A DNA stretch of 64,000 bases from Siphonodentalium dalli (Eukaryota > Mollusca > Scaphopoda > Gadilida > Siphonodentaliidae): contig CP136067.1 in assembly GCA_032622095.1 (NCBI GenBank), forward strand, positions 91,504,707 to 91,568,706, given 5' to 3'. The position numbers were made by a program, and so were the translations under genes. Shown piece by piece: positions 12,376-23,035 of this stretch (its first letter is position 1; each line of letters opens with the position of its first letter). The notes below the pieces were generated by a model, which was given only the letters and a program-made list of their open reading frames with translations, did not search any database and was not told the origin of the DNA.

Positions 12376-13040
12376 AGTTTAGTTTGAGCCTTGGAACCGT
12401 CAAGGGAATTTAACACAAGTTAACACGTCTCTTACGAAGAGCGTTAGTGCTGGACCATTTTTCCGACACCCAGAAGCAGTAGGAAATAAATAGTGTTCTC
12501 AATTATGAGCGCTGGTAAAATTTATCGGCGTATTATGACTTAATGATTACTAAGGTTTCATTTGTATTTTGCTTGACAAGCTAAACATTTGTATAGGTAA
12601 TTTTGACAAATTTGACATCAGATCCCGTTGATATTTAAGGCATCTTTCGAATTAAGCCACCTCAGAAAATGTATCAGCCTCACGAAAAGCCACCTTTGAT
12701 GTTTAATGACCAAATTACTCACCGTCCTTGGCAACGACATGTGCGATGCTGCCCTCTGTGAGCACGGTGTTTGCATTCATGGCCGACAGCGGCCAATCAT
12801 AAAAGAGGCAAGTGTTCTTCTTTGCGTCGTAGATAAACGACACACACTCCACCTTGATACAGCCCGTAGCACATTCCATGCGACTTCTTCCCGAGATTGT
12901 TTCAAATGATCCAGGTCTGCTTACTCCGTCGATGCACTGATTCTCATGAATCTACACTTTCTCGACAAACCATGTGCGCTCATGCCAACGACTATCAGTA
13001 TAACGTGTAAGTATACACAAACACGTTGTATGTTCATTTC
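12376..13040. repeat. Segmental duplication copy 1
   Basis: Matches 14643-15327 in order and orientation: GGACCATTTTTCCGA, CCCAGAAGCAGTAGGAAATA, CTAAGGTTTCATTTGTATTT, CCCGTTGATATTTAAGGCAT, then a PAN-like exon. Copy 1 has the uninterrupted AACATTTGTATAGGTAATTT site where copy 2 has an insertion. Confidence 0.9.
12723..13037 (-). pseudogene. PAN/apple-like first exon, frameshifted copy
   Basis: This paralogue of the exon at 36197-36503 keeps the start codon at 13037-13035, a hydrophobic signal-like stretch (VYLHVILIVVGM) and the PAN core MECATGCIKVECVSFIYDAK with CLFYDW. A splice donor GTGAGT is intact at 12722-12717. Relative to the intact copy there is a one-base loss in the linker near 12930 and about 15 extra bases beside it. 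As a result the frame from the start codon meets TAA before the PAN core. Without an unseen upstream intron it cannot make the domain. Other noise (for example VTNA to AMNA) shows drift. Confidence 0.75.
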
Positions 13041-13904
13041 TAATGTAGCCGGCTAGTCTGTACGTGATTCGTGAGGGTCCAAGTCCCCGGATGTTCATGA
13101 ATTGTAGAGCAATTAAGTAGTTTTATAACTCATCCAATAACGCGCATCATTATCAGAATAAACTCGTGAATTGAATTGTCAGTGAATTTCCTACAAGTGA
13201 CTAATATAGCTCACGATGATGTGCTGGGCATATATTAATTTCCACAGCTTCATCCACACAAACTGCTAGATAAGTATTGCGGGTCAGTCTATTGAGAAGA
13301 CAGTCCTTTCATTTAAGTTTCAAAACATATTATGACAAACGGACAGTTCTCTCCGACCCATGAACGGAAACGTCAAAGCAACGATAGGTATATTGTGTGT
13401 GCATACTAATTATCGATCTGTACCGTAGTGTACTCATTTAGTTTATTGATGCAAAGGTTCCTTTCAACCACAAAACTAATACAACTATTCTAGTTTTCCC
13501 TCACTTTAAATGCCCATTAGAGCAATGGACCATTAGTAAACTGAGACAAAGAACACATTATTTTTCATAGTTATCCATTATTGATGTAAAATGTTAACAA
13601 TTTCACTATTGCACTTAGATAATGATGCGGGGTCTATATAAGGTATGCCACACGGCGTTCAGAAACGCTACCGTTCTATTCCAGGATACTTCACTTATCT
13701 TCTCCAACTCACGAACACCTTTAACCGAGTTCCTTACCGATTAGTTGACAATGCCATTAGCACTGGATCGCTGTATCTCAGTCATATAGTACATGTAGGT
13801 CATATTTGAAAAATCTTTAGGATATGTGTGCCCATTGAACCACTATGAGGGAACGGATAACTGCATGACAGATACAGTAGCAGTCAGAAGAAGTGGTATA
13901 TTAA

Positions 13905-14320
13905 GCGCGCTATTTTCGCGTCAATGTCGCAATAATATTGCAAGTGGAAACGTTTATAACGCTTGTGATATTCTTGGAATATTATGGAAATATTGCGATA
14001 TCACACGCTTAATATTGCGACATCATGCGCTCAAACTTGTGACATTTAAAGCAAACTATTGCTTCTTCTATATTGTTTGACATAAATAAAGACAATGTTT
14101 TAGATTCGTATATAATTGTAGTTGTAAATGCTATGTGTACACTGTAGGTGCACCATATGCACATAATTTATTTAATATAAATATCTATAACACTATCGGG
14201 TGTGTATGCAATGGTGTTGCGCTCAATATTGCGAAATGTGCGCTTAATATCTCAATATTCTGCGCTCAATATCGCAATAATAAGCGCGACTTATTTTTGG
14301 TATTACGCTATAATCGCGCC
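13905..14320. repeat. Cluster of GCGC/AATATTGCG words
   Basis: Repeated near-palindromic words (AATATTGCG, GCGCTCAATATTGCG, TCGCAATAATAAGCGCG) occur at least eight times on both strands, concentrated at 13905-14030 and 14218-14320 and facing each other around a 190-bp centre. Possibly the two ends of an old foldback element. Confidence 0.5.
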
Positions 14321-14860
14321 TTTTTCGAACTTATTTAAATAATCTTTGGTATGCTGGTTGGCATGAAGGAAACCGTATACACATAACATGTTCTGTCCAT
14401 TCTTTTCTTTTGACGCTGTGGCGAATGTCGTGTACACACGAAAGTGATTGCACGAATGGTGGTTATTGCAGGTAATTTTCTTTTTCGTTTGGAAATTTCG
14501 TATCAATCGGTTGGTTGGTTGCTCGGTTTCACGCCCGGAGGTGCGGATGTGCAACATTAAATATCATGTTCCAGTGTATACTCGTATAATAAATGCGTCG
14601 ACCTTTTTTGATACCAGGAACAGAACCGGATTGTTACAAATTAGAGCTTAGTTTGAGGCCTGGAACCGCGAAGGGAATATAACACATTTAAACACGTCAC
14701 TTATGAAGAACGTTAGTGCAGGACCATTTTTCCGATACCCAGAAGCAGTAGGAAATAAATAATGTTCCCAATTATGAGCGTTGGTAAACTTTCTCGGCGT
14801 ATTATTACTTAATGATGACTAAGGTTTCATTTGTATTTTTCTTGACAAGCTAAATATTGG

Positions 14861-14970
14861 TCGCCTCGCATAATAATATAAGAGAATGCATTCGCCTAAC
14901 AATTTTAATAAATTTTAATAAATTTTTCTTGTATTCTTTAAAAAAACAAAAAACAAAAAAAAACAAAAAA
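14861..14970 (+). mobile_element. 110-bp insertion with 8-bp target duplication and A-rich tail
   Basis: AATATTGG is present at 14853-14860 and again at 14971-14978; copy 1 has the empty site. The insert starts TCGCCTCGCATAATAATATA, continues AGAGAATGCATTCGCC (one arm of the hairpin family seen at 62070-62299) and ends in an A-rich tail broken by C. Direct repeats plus an A-rich end fit retroposition, although the arm belongs to an inverted-repeat family. Confidence 0.8.
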
Positions 14971-15228
14971 AATATTGGTATAGGTAATTTTGACAAATTT
15001 GACATCAAATCCCGTTGATATTTAAGGCATCTTTCAAATTAAGACACCTCAGAAAATGTATCAACTTCACGAAAAGCCACCTTTGATGGAGTTTCGATGT
15101 GCGATGCACTTGTTGATAACAATAATCGTAATTTTATATAAAAAAAAAAAACAATTAAAAAAAACCTTTCTACTACTAAACACGTCTAGACTCAAACTAT
15201 ATGAATATATATCGACCAAATTACTCAC

Positions 15229-15327
15229 CATCCTCGGCCACGACCTGTGAGGTGCTACCCTCTGTGAGCAAGGTGTTTGCATTCGTGACCGACAGCGGCC
15301 ATTCATAACAGAGGCAGGTGTTCTTTA
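15229..15327 (-). pseudogene. PAN/apple-like first exon, truncated copy
   Basis: Only the 3' third of the exon survives, from the CLFYEW-like region to the splice donor (GTGAGT at 15228-15223). The upstream part, including the signal peptide and most cysteines, is missing and replaced by hairpin-element sequence from about 15328. Confidence 0.75.
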
Positions 15328-15480
15328 ATTATAGGAGAATGCACTGGCTTACCAGGTTAAGGTAAATAGTGTCCGGCCAAGCATTATATTATATATGCGA
15401 GGCTCCCTGTGGGAGACACGCATATATAAGAGAATGCATTGGCGTCTAGTTTTCGCAAAATTTCAGGATGCTTCAGTCAT
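15328..15480. mobile_element. Hairpin-family element
   Basis: It consists of half a hairpin arm (AGGAGAATGCACTGGC), a 30-base spacer (TTACCAGGTTAAGGTAAATA), a full imperfect hairpin at 15377-15453 with arms of the GCATTATATTATATATGCG / CGCATATATAAGAGAATGC type, then TTTTCGCAAAATTTCAGGA. The same order occurs at 62660-62848. Confidence 0.7.
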
Positions 15481-15509
15481 GGAAGTGTTAAAATTATTTT
15501 TCTCAATTA

Positions 15510-15665
15510 TGACATCATCCTCAGCAAAAAGCTACCTCTGAGGGAATTCTATGTGCGGTGCACTTGTTGTTAACTATATTTGAAATTTTGCAAACCATGT
15601 GTACTATTGACCACGTTTTAGACTCAAATATATGCATATTGACATTATTAGCAATAACAAAAACC
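15510..15665. repeat. Third, partial duplicate of the 15055-15215 segment
   Basis: AAAAGCTACCTCTGAGGGAA and TGTGCGGTGCACTTGTTGTT align with AAAAGCCACCTTTGATGGAG and TGTGCGATGCACTTGTTGAT in copy 2, and both continue to an ACTCAAA...TATATG segment. Confidence 0.65.
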
Positions 15666-15739
15666 GAATAATATTTGTAGAAGTTGAAAGATGTATAGTT
15701 GCTACAAACCGCTTTACCAATTAACACATTTACCACCTC

Positions 15740-16160
15740 TGGATCAACGTCACGATCACCATCATATTTACATATTTGGCGGTCCTCACTGCAATCTTCT
15801 GATAAATATAATTACTATCAAACTATCAAACGTGAGTTTTTGACAGAAGAATATATATCGAAATTATCAACCAAGGAAGCACTAATAACGCGAAACCATC
15901 ACATGCCCACATAAACTGCGAGTTGGGCTAATATGTCTAACAACAAAACATGTACATTTTGCTGCAACGGTATCGGCGACGAGTATAATGTGATGTTGGT
16001 CTGCGAGAAATTCGCTGAAAGTCGTGCTAAACTAATCCCCAAATACTACCACAAATACCCAAACAATTTTAAATTAAGCCAATTGATGGGAAATACTAAA
16101 TCACAGGTAATGCGCAATGTCTGTCATGTGGTCAGAACAATAATTTATTCTACATGAACG
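15740..16160 (+). mobile_element. LINE ORF2 C-terminus relic (CR1-like)
   Basis: Two abutting frames give the end of a LINE polyprotein: EFLTEEYISKLSTKEALITR and NHHMPT, then CTFCCNGIGDEYNVMLVCEK and the tail YYHKYPNNFKLSQLM. The C-x2-C ... GDE ... C arrangement is typical of the C-terminal Cys/His segment of these elements. A frame switch and a stop lie between the parts. The relic ends at TGA 16155-16157, followed by a C16 run and untranslated-looking sequence. Confidence 0.8.
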
Positions 16161-16179
16161 CTCTTTATCATCATTTCAA

Positions 16180-16195
16180 CCCCCCCCCCCCCCCC
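16180..16195 (+). repeat. C16 homopolymer
   Basis: Sixteen consecutive C just after the LINE stop codon; likely variable in length. Confidence 0.95.
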
Positions 16196-16199
16196 AACA

Positions 16200-17495
16200 T
16201 ATTGCCACAGGCAGTTGACGCCCCACTAATCCCAGTGGGAGGACCATCATATATCTGCTGCTCAATGATGGTCTTTTTAGTGTCTACTTCGACACCCGTG
16301 ATGCACACGTGTGCCAATTGGAGAGTCGGATTATTCTCCATCGATGACCCCACCCACCACGCAGGGCGTTCGCGTCCCTGTGTGCACCCACCGAATGGTC
16401 GTGGATATTATGCTCCAGCACGCTTACGATATTTATCACGAATATTTAGAATGAATAAAGCTGAGTGTATATAATAATTACCGTAAAATGTACCTTTATG
16501 TTATGAATACCATACTCACCTTGGTGACGGCTTGGTCCAACTGGAAACATCCTATAGCGTATACACTCAAACCCCCCGACTTGCGTGAACACAGACACAA
16601 CATAATACTGACCCACATTTCAGACGGTGATTCCCGAACAACCTGAGTGTAATCACGTGACATTGGTATTTTCATAGTGGGATCATCGATTGCGTGAAAT
16701 AGTACCCGACGCGTGCCGCTCAGTTGACTTGAGCGCGATTTTTGACAGGGTTCGCCTGATCCTCACTGAGTACGCAGGATTTACTTGATGTGGACATGCA
16801 CTTGATGCGATGGGGCTTATTAGCAATGATGTCTTTGTCAGTTTATTTGTAGCCACGCTTTATCCTAAACATCACCATTCGAACACAAACACACACAACT
16901 TCGAGTTATAGGATGATTAAAACATACCAGATTTTATCCATACGATATATTTTTTTCAAATTCAATGTCTGTAGCTCATGTGTCACATCGTCTCAAGTCA
17001 ACATTTATACATTTATGTATATGCATTGCATGTCGCTATGACAGTAAATTATGTGTGAATGACGCGAGTGTATCAAATAAATAGATAGTCTGTATATAGT
17101 AAAGGTCACATCCATCCTGACTTAGTCTTTATCTTTTTATTCAATTTTTTCTATTTTTGTTATTATGTCCAATAATCAACAACGTTGCGATATTCACAGT
17201 ACTGCCGAATAAGGAAGAGACTCAATCGCACTTAAAGGTTTCATGACATAAGTTTTGGGTGGATGTGCCTTCAATAAATACAATACTATTACATATACTA
17301 TAATATAATTATGTACCTGTTAAATGTGCTTTTGTCATTCATTTGTATTTATATTTATGTATCTCAAATGCCATATATATTGGTTTATCGAGATTAAAGA
17401 ATTGAATTAATACCGCAAAACTACACAACTAACTAACGCATCTCTCTCTGTTGTCCATATTCGGTAATAAAATCAAACGAACTCACACATCGAAC
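16200..17495. other. No recognisable gene; first part may be LINE 3' UTR
   Basis: 16200-16480 may be the 3' untranslated part of the preceding LINE (it ends AATAAAGC near 16453). The remainder is AT-rich with nothing I can name. Confidence 0.4.
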
Positions 17496-17498
17496 CTC

Positions 17499-17990
17499 AA
17501 TTCAATTCAATTCAATTCAATTTATTAGATACGCTCATAGTATAACAATACCACATATTGAGAAGAAATGTGTTAGTGCATGCAATTCACAATGATATGT
17601 ATGAATATATGAATATATTGGGAATTAAACGGGGTATTTGTGTATTCATAAGAAAGATTGGCGTAATTTGGCAGCCATGTTCATAGATTTCGTCAGGGGA
17701 TGGGTGGAGGGGGGGGGGGTAACACATTGTTAAGCCTCAGGAGTGGTTTTATCTGTACCGCTAGAGTTAAATAGTTCATGAAGTGTTATTACGTTAGGTC
17801 GACTGTAGTGGTACGGTTTGATATATTTCAATCTCAGATCTCTTAACTGCGGGCATATGAGAATGGTGTAGTATTCGTCACCTAGCGCTTCCATACATAT
17901 GGTGCATTTCCTATCGGAATACGGGGTATTTATCCAGAACCAGTTTCCACTGGCAATTTGTGGTTTCTAGTTCTGAATCTAATGTGCCGT
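17499..17990 (-). mobile_element. LINE 3' end with (AATTG)n tail
   Basis: On the minus strand, RTRNHKLPVETG (one frame) overlaps NWFWINTPYSDRKCTICMEA (next frame), then GDEYYTILICPQLRD, IKPYHYSRPNVITLHELF and a stop at about 17740. The Cys/His C-terminal pattern matches the relic at 15740-16160. The 3' untranslated part ends in about five AATTG units at 17522-17499, a simple-repeat tail of the kind seen in CR1-like LINEs. At least one frameshift is present. Confidence 0.8.
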
Positions 17991-18259
17991 TTACATATAA
18001 CTGGTTATCGATCTCTGCGGCGAACGAGTTAGCCGGCGAACGTTACTGAAGACTGTTTACACATCGCCTTGGTAAAATAATTTCGGTGTTCACCTTGTCC
18101 ATGTATACAGGGTCATAGCGGCGAGGGGAGGTCTCATCCCAACTGTGATCAAAATATTCAATAGCTGGAAATTTCATACCTGAAGCGACATTAGTTAGGA
18201 AATTTGACATCGAACAATATGTGGACATTTTTCTCGTAGTTTGCTTTTCCAACAATTTA

Positions 18260-18955
18260 TTAGTGGGTATTTGTTTTTACCAACATTTGCTTATTTTTAG
18301 TTTTTTTGCCAAATTGTTGGACTGAAATGGCCATCAGTTGGAAATGATCCAACTTTAGAGGGGATTCAAGTTTGGAAATTGTCCAACAATTGGATAGCTT
18401 AAGGCAAGTCTAGATGCTAGGATTTTGCAATTTTCATGGTTCAGATTTCAACATTTTCTCACACCGAGCCATAACCATGATCGGCCCGGTAATACTATGT
18501 ATTGGTCCCTCCCCAATGGGAAGTCAAACACAGCTATCTAATTTAACCGAAACACATCGGGGTTCAAGTTGCTTGATGTCAGACCAATATACATGTATAC
18601 ATTTAAGAGTTTTTCAAAGCTATTTAATTGTCAAATATAGTATGTCAAGTGGAATGGTGCACGTGCTTCCTAAATTCTCATAGCAATTGCGTTTAATTGA
18701 ATTTAATTCTATAATTCGAGTTTGTGAGTTTTTTTATTTGGTGGGGGTGGGGGTGGAGATGCAAATTGTGGGCAAAGTGACTTCACAAGCTTGGAATGGA
18801 TTGGGACCAAAAATTACCAGACGACCCTGTTATTACGTCGATCTCTTGCCAGCCATTTTCTCTTCTCCACCGTCGTTGTTATCGCGACGACGAATGAATG
18901 TATCGCCTTCAGATATAGGATGATTACTCCTGTATAAATATTCTATTTGACAGCG
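18260..18955. other. No recognisable gene
   Basis: Contains words of the TTGGAAATTGTCCAAC type at 18310-18400 that recur loosely at 38750 and 48720 (old dispersed repeat). A G-rich stretch lies at 18740-18760. No exon. Confidence 0.4.
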
Positions 18956-19181
18956 ACCCAATTATCCCGCTGGTATTCCACAAAGCGATAAATCGACGAA
19001 GCATAAAATCACGGCTGTGATCGTCTCGTGGTCAGCGATTCAGTCGCTTGCAGTGTGAATATAAAAATCGCGCGCTTAGAACTGCTACGGACGACAGAAA
19101 ACGGCCGTTATAATCGCGAGCTCGCGTCCGGTGTGGATTGACCCTAATTCTTGCGTTTTACGGACGCGTTAGGCGGATATA

Positions 19182-19298
19182 AAGCTGGTAACACATACCT
19201 GCGTAGTGCGTATGATCGCATGCGTGTATACGTATATGCGAATTTACGCACGAACACGGTATTCGATATTCAGGCAAGTATACATGCGCCACCAGCTT
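19182..19298. mobile_element. Short MITE, about 117 bp
   Basis: Left AAGCTGGTAACACATACCTG and reverse-complemented right AAGCTGGTGGCGCATGTATA form inverted ends. The interior is rich in ATACGTATATGCG-type palindromes. Confidence 0.6.
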
Positions 19299-19589
19299 AA
19301 TAATACCGGGGTTTTATGTCAATTTGGATATTTTAATTGTAAACAAACTATCTTAGATTGCACATGGCAAGGAGGAAGAGACATGCCAAATATTACGTCT
19401 AAATGGAAATCTTTTGATTATTCGGATACGAAAATCATATCCGAATGACGCTTACTACCAAAATGTTGGTAGTATGAGTTATACACATCCGATTGTTGTA
19501 TCAAATAATCGTTGTCGCAGGTACGTGTCCTGGTCTCTTACGCAGGTACGAGTACATGGCTTTGCCCATGTTATCACTGTAAAAACTAA

Positions 19590-19960
19590 AAGCTCTCCAG
19601 CACGCCATTTTACAACACCAAAATGCAACAGATTTAGAACACTTCAATACGCGTCTTAGTGTTCTACATTACAGGATAATTTGCTCAAATTAGAACGTGT
19701 ATGGCGGGTGTTCCAATAAGAACGGTATAATGTCCACAACAGACCACGATATGTCCTTGTTTGCACACGATGTGTCCACTTTTGAACACCAGATGGTGTT
19801 CCAAATTGATATCTGCGGACGCGCTCTGGCGCGATTTTCGCTATGCAACAGATTTGGAATACTATTGAAGTGTTCTAATTTGACCAATAGATCGCTAAAC
19901 GTTCTGAAATGAATGTTTCAGTGTTCTGAAGATGCAAGTGTTTTGATTACAGGGGTTCGA
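19590..19960. repeat. Dispersed GTGTTCTAAT / ATTAGAACAC motif cluster
   Basis: CAACAGATTTAGAACACTTC (19627) is repeated as CAACAGATTTGGAATACTAT (19847), with further GTGTTCT/AGAACAC words between and after. The same words recur at 23515-23560 and 23930-23990. Confidence 0.5.
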
Positions 19961-20254
19961 TAATTAAAGTTTGTCCTTTGCAATTGAACGGGACCCTTTC
20001 TGTCGCTTTATATGCCCCGATCAACCATGTCAATTGATACATTTTATTTATAAAAGGCATGTTGCAATGTGAATAAGAAAAAAATATAAATTTTTAATGA
20101 TAAAATATGATTTTTAATTCAATCAAACTTCATAAACTCTATTTGAATTTAAGATTCAATAATTCTACAACAACAAACAAAAATGGAATGCACGGATGAC
20201 TAAATTTAGAGAGTTTGACAGGGTACAATGTCAGATATATACCATAATGTTCAG

Positions 20255-20452
20255 TTACGCAAATCTCCGGGCACTTATCATAATATCGAGCAGTTTCTCT
20301 AACAAGGCAGTTTCAGACAACTTTTGGGCCAGCTTTCTGCTGAATGTTTGAGGCTTCTTATTCCCGGTCATCACTGAATGCTCCTTGCACAAATGAGCCG
20401 AATGTTGGCACAGGAAGGCATTTAACTTAAAAAACTCTTGCATCATGATCTG
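20255..20452 (-). CDS. Probable terminal exon of an unrecognised gene
   Basis: On the minus strand a 65-66 codon reading frame runs from a good 3' splice site (TATATTTTTCAG) to a TAA-equivalent stop at 20257-20255. The protein contains two Cys/His-bearing segments (LCQHSAHLCKEHS) followed by a helical, leucine-rich end (KLSETALLEKLLDIM). Codon third positions are visibly more GC-rich than the surroundings, unlike chance frames here. The acceptor is a tandem CAGCAG, which could give one-residue splice variants. AATAAA on the minus strand lies about 210 bases downstream (20048-20043), fitting a last exon. I do not recognise the family. Upstream exons would lie at higher coordinates; a GTGAGT-bounded frame at 23175-23068 is a weak candidate, but its phase does not fit directly. 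Confidence 0.5.
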   Translation of the reverse strand, partial: QIMMQEFFKLNAFLCQHSAHLCKEHSVMTGNKKPQTFSRKLAQKLSETALLEKLLDIMISARRFA

Positions 20453-20459
20453 CTGAAAA

Positions 20460-22490
20460 ATATAAAGTGAAATTTATGTCAGCATTCAAGTTTGATCATT
20501 TGACATAATACCACAATAGTTACAATAAGTGCATTCTAGATTCTAGACTACCTGTACATGTATATAAACCACATTTCTAATTTTACTGCGCAAACTCATG
20601 AACATTCACATTTTCTGGGTTTTTTTTTACAGAGAGCTCCGTCATACATGTAACTATTGTGGTATTATGCTGGCCGAATATTCCTACAATCATAAAGTAA
20701 AAATAATGTGGTTCCGTCATGTGTCCCATGATTTCTTATTATTAACGTACAACTCAAACATGTATCATTATGTATAAGTATCACTAAGGCGTCGAGGCTA
20801 AGAACAAAAATAATCACCACATTTGGATGTCGAGTTCAGGCTAATATTAAGCAGATTTATTTCATTCCGCAGTGATCTTCTTTGGTAAACAGCTTGCAGT
20901 CATTTGCTGACTATTAGAAGCCGGATCACTCTCACTTTAAAACAAAACTCACTAAAATGCCATATCAATCAATGAGTTCTAACAGATGCTACTTTTATCT
21001 CTGCCACAATGTTATACGTAGCAGTCAAGGTAATCACTGCTGTGAAAGTTATATTGTGAATAATTGTTCATTGTTCCGATGGCTGGTAAATATAGCCTAC
21101 CCGTTAAGCATGTTACATACCAAAATGTTCGGGAAAAGTCTACTGTGTTAAAGACATACTTGAAAAACAATATTTAATCGATGTAGAAAATCACTTCAAA
21201 TTCTAGATTAATTTAATCGGTTGTTTTTAGTAAAATTGCAGGGTTTTGTACTGTATGTTCACTCGTTCTCACACACACATAGAGGGACAAATCAGACTCG
21301 GCAAATTTGATTCGAAAGTTGAACGAGAGGCCGATCACGATCGGCAGATGTTTAACCCATACCTTGGCGATAGCGATTAGCTATAACTGATAATTTGTCA
21401 AAGACATGGTCGCAGGAATCCATATATCAGTACCAAACTTGAAATCAAAAGCTCAAATAATCTGTCTTAAGATGGGTTAAAGTATATGGGGTGGGGATGA
21501 GTAGTTTTAAATATCATAACGCTGTCACTATTCACCCAAGGACCTCTCACAGTGAAAGGACATGTTTAGGAGTTAACTCATTGGAAGCAAAAATGATAAA
21601 CCCTTATCTCTGCCAGTTTTGACCTGCCATATATTCAAAATTCATTTACTTCTAAAGAGAAATTATAATTTGTTGACAAGCCAGACTGCTCAGAACAACA
21701 TACATGCATGGGATTCTATCTCATATTTTAAAATGTACTTTAATAACACCCCCCATTCTCCCCAGTTGTTATTTGTTTATCAAACATGTCACGCAGATAT
21801 GATCAGATCTGATCAGTGTAATAATGAATTCTTATATTGTTAGGTACATGCAAGATTAATTGTTTCATAACAGGGGTGTATGGTTTAAACAAAATATATG
21901 TAGTTTATACAATACAAACGTGTTATCTATATAATGTTATACAGACATAATATGATGATTACCATAGTTCATATTAAAGAAAGTAAGTAGCCCTCAGTCT
22001 AATGATTTTACTTATTACAATGTTTTACAAGTACCTTGGACACTAAAATCCAATGTTAATCTTTTAAGTGCGCTGTGGCCCCTAAAATTCAATCAACCAA
22101 GACATTATGAACAAAAGGGAAAATAAGGATCCTGGAAATATTAACAACATCTATCATCTTGATTTTCAAAACAAGGTACTTACAATAATCATGTAGATTC
22201 ATCTGCCTGTTACCTATTGCATATATAAATCAAATTGGCTATCAGCCATTATTTTAATTTCACATTGAAGCATGTGCCTGAAGGGTTCATATATTTCTCA
22301 AAAGTCAATTAATCAGTCAATACCAAAATCAATACAGGTAATTAGTGTGAAAAGATAACCATAGATAAGAGATATGAGGAAAGTCTTTGTACATTACAGC
22401 ATATGTCTATGGGATAGGAGAAACAAGAGTTCATGCTGCCATTAATCAAATTTGACAGATGCCAGCAGAGTTGTTTATCTTTGACTTCAT
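20460..22490. other. No confirmed gene; likely intron of the preceding minus-strand gene
   Basis: It has a 23-bp inverted pair, CATAATACCACAATAGTTAC at 20503 and its complement near 20648. Otherwise it is AT-rich without supported exons. Confidence 0.4.
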
Positions 22491-22499
22491 CTAACCAAA

Positions 22500-23035
22500 G
22501 GCCAGAGCTCTGTAACATATGTCATAACTCAATTAATTATAAGTTATAAAAGTTAAAAACAAAATTTAAATATTTTGTATTTGGTTAAATTGAGCAAGGA
22601 GTTCAATCTAAAAAAAAATTTAAATTTGGTTTTAAAATTATTTTTCCTGGAAAAAGGGTCATAACTCCTTTAAAATAAATTCGAATATATTCGAACTCAA
22701 TCTGTATTTTGGGATGAGAAACTCACATACCAAATTTGGTTCCAATCAGATAAAAATTGTTGAGTTATGGCAGCATGCGTGAATTCTAAGTCGAAAAATG
22801 GCCATAACTCTGCAAAATAAAATTAGGATCAAACCCATATTCGAACTCGATCTGTAATTTGTGCTAAGAAACCAATATACAAAGTTTGGTTCGAATCAGA
22901 TAGAAAATGTTTGAGTTATCGCATTATGCGTAAAGTGTCTACGGACAGACAAAGAGACAGACGGACGAACGACGAGTGGTCAATCCAGACGTCGACACTA
23001 TGTGTACCATACTATGGTATGGGTACACATAAAAA
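22500..23035 (+). repeat. Dispersed repeat with two ~150-bp units and ACAGACGGACG-type end
   Basis: Two diverged units each contain a CATAACTC word, an ATTCGAACTC[A/G]ATCTGTA segment, an AC[A/C]AA[A/G]TTTGGTTC segment and TTGAGTTAT. They are followed by GACAGACAAAGAGACAGACG and a closing ACTATGTGTACCATAC hairpin. The GGCCATAACTC...GACAGACGGACG layout is a familiar interspersed repeat in marine invertebrates. No protein is encoded. Confidence 0.7.

Larger units (their letters stand above)
14643..15327. repeat. Segmental duplication copy 2
   Basis: Second copy of 12376-13040, same orientation. It carries an insertion at 14861-14970, extra sequence at 15085-15215 (TTCGATGTGCGATGCACTTG onwards) absent from copy 1, and stops abruptly inside the PAN exon at about 15327, where a hairpin element begins. 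Confidence 0.9.
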
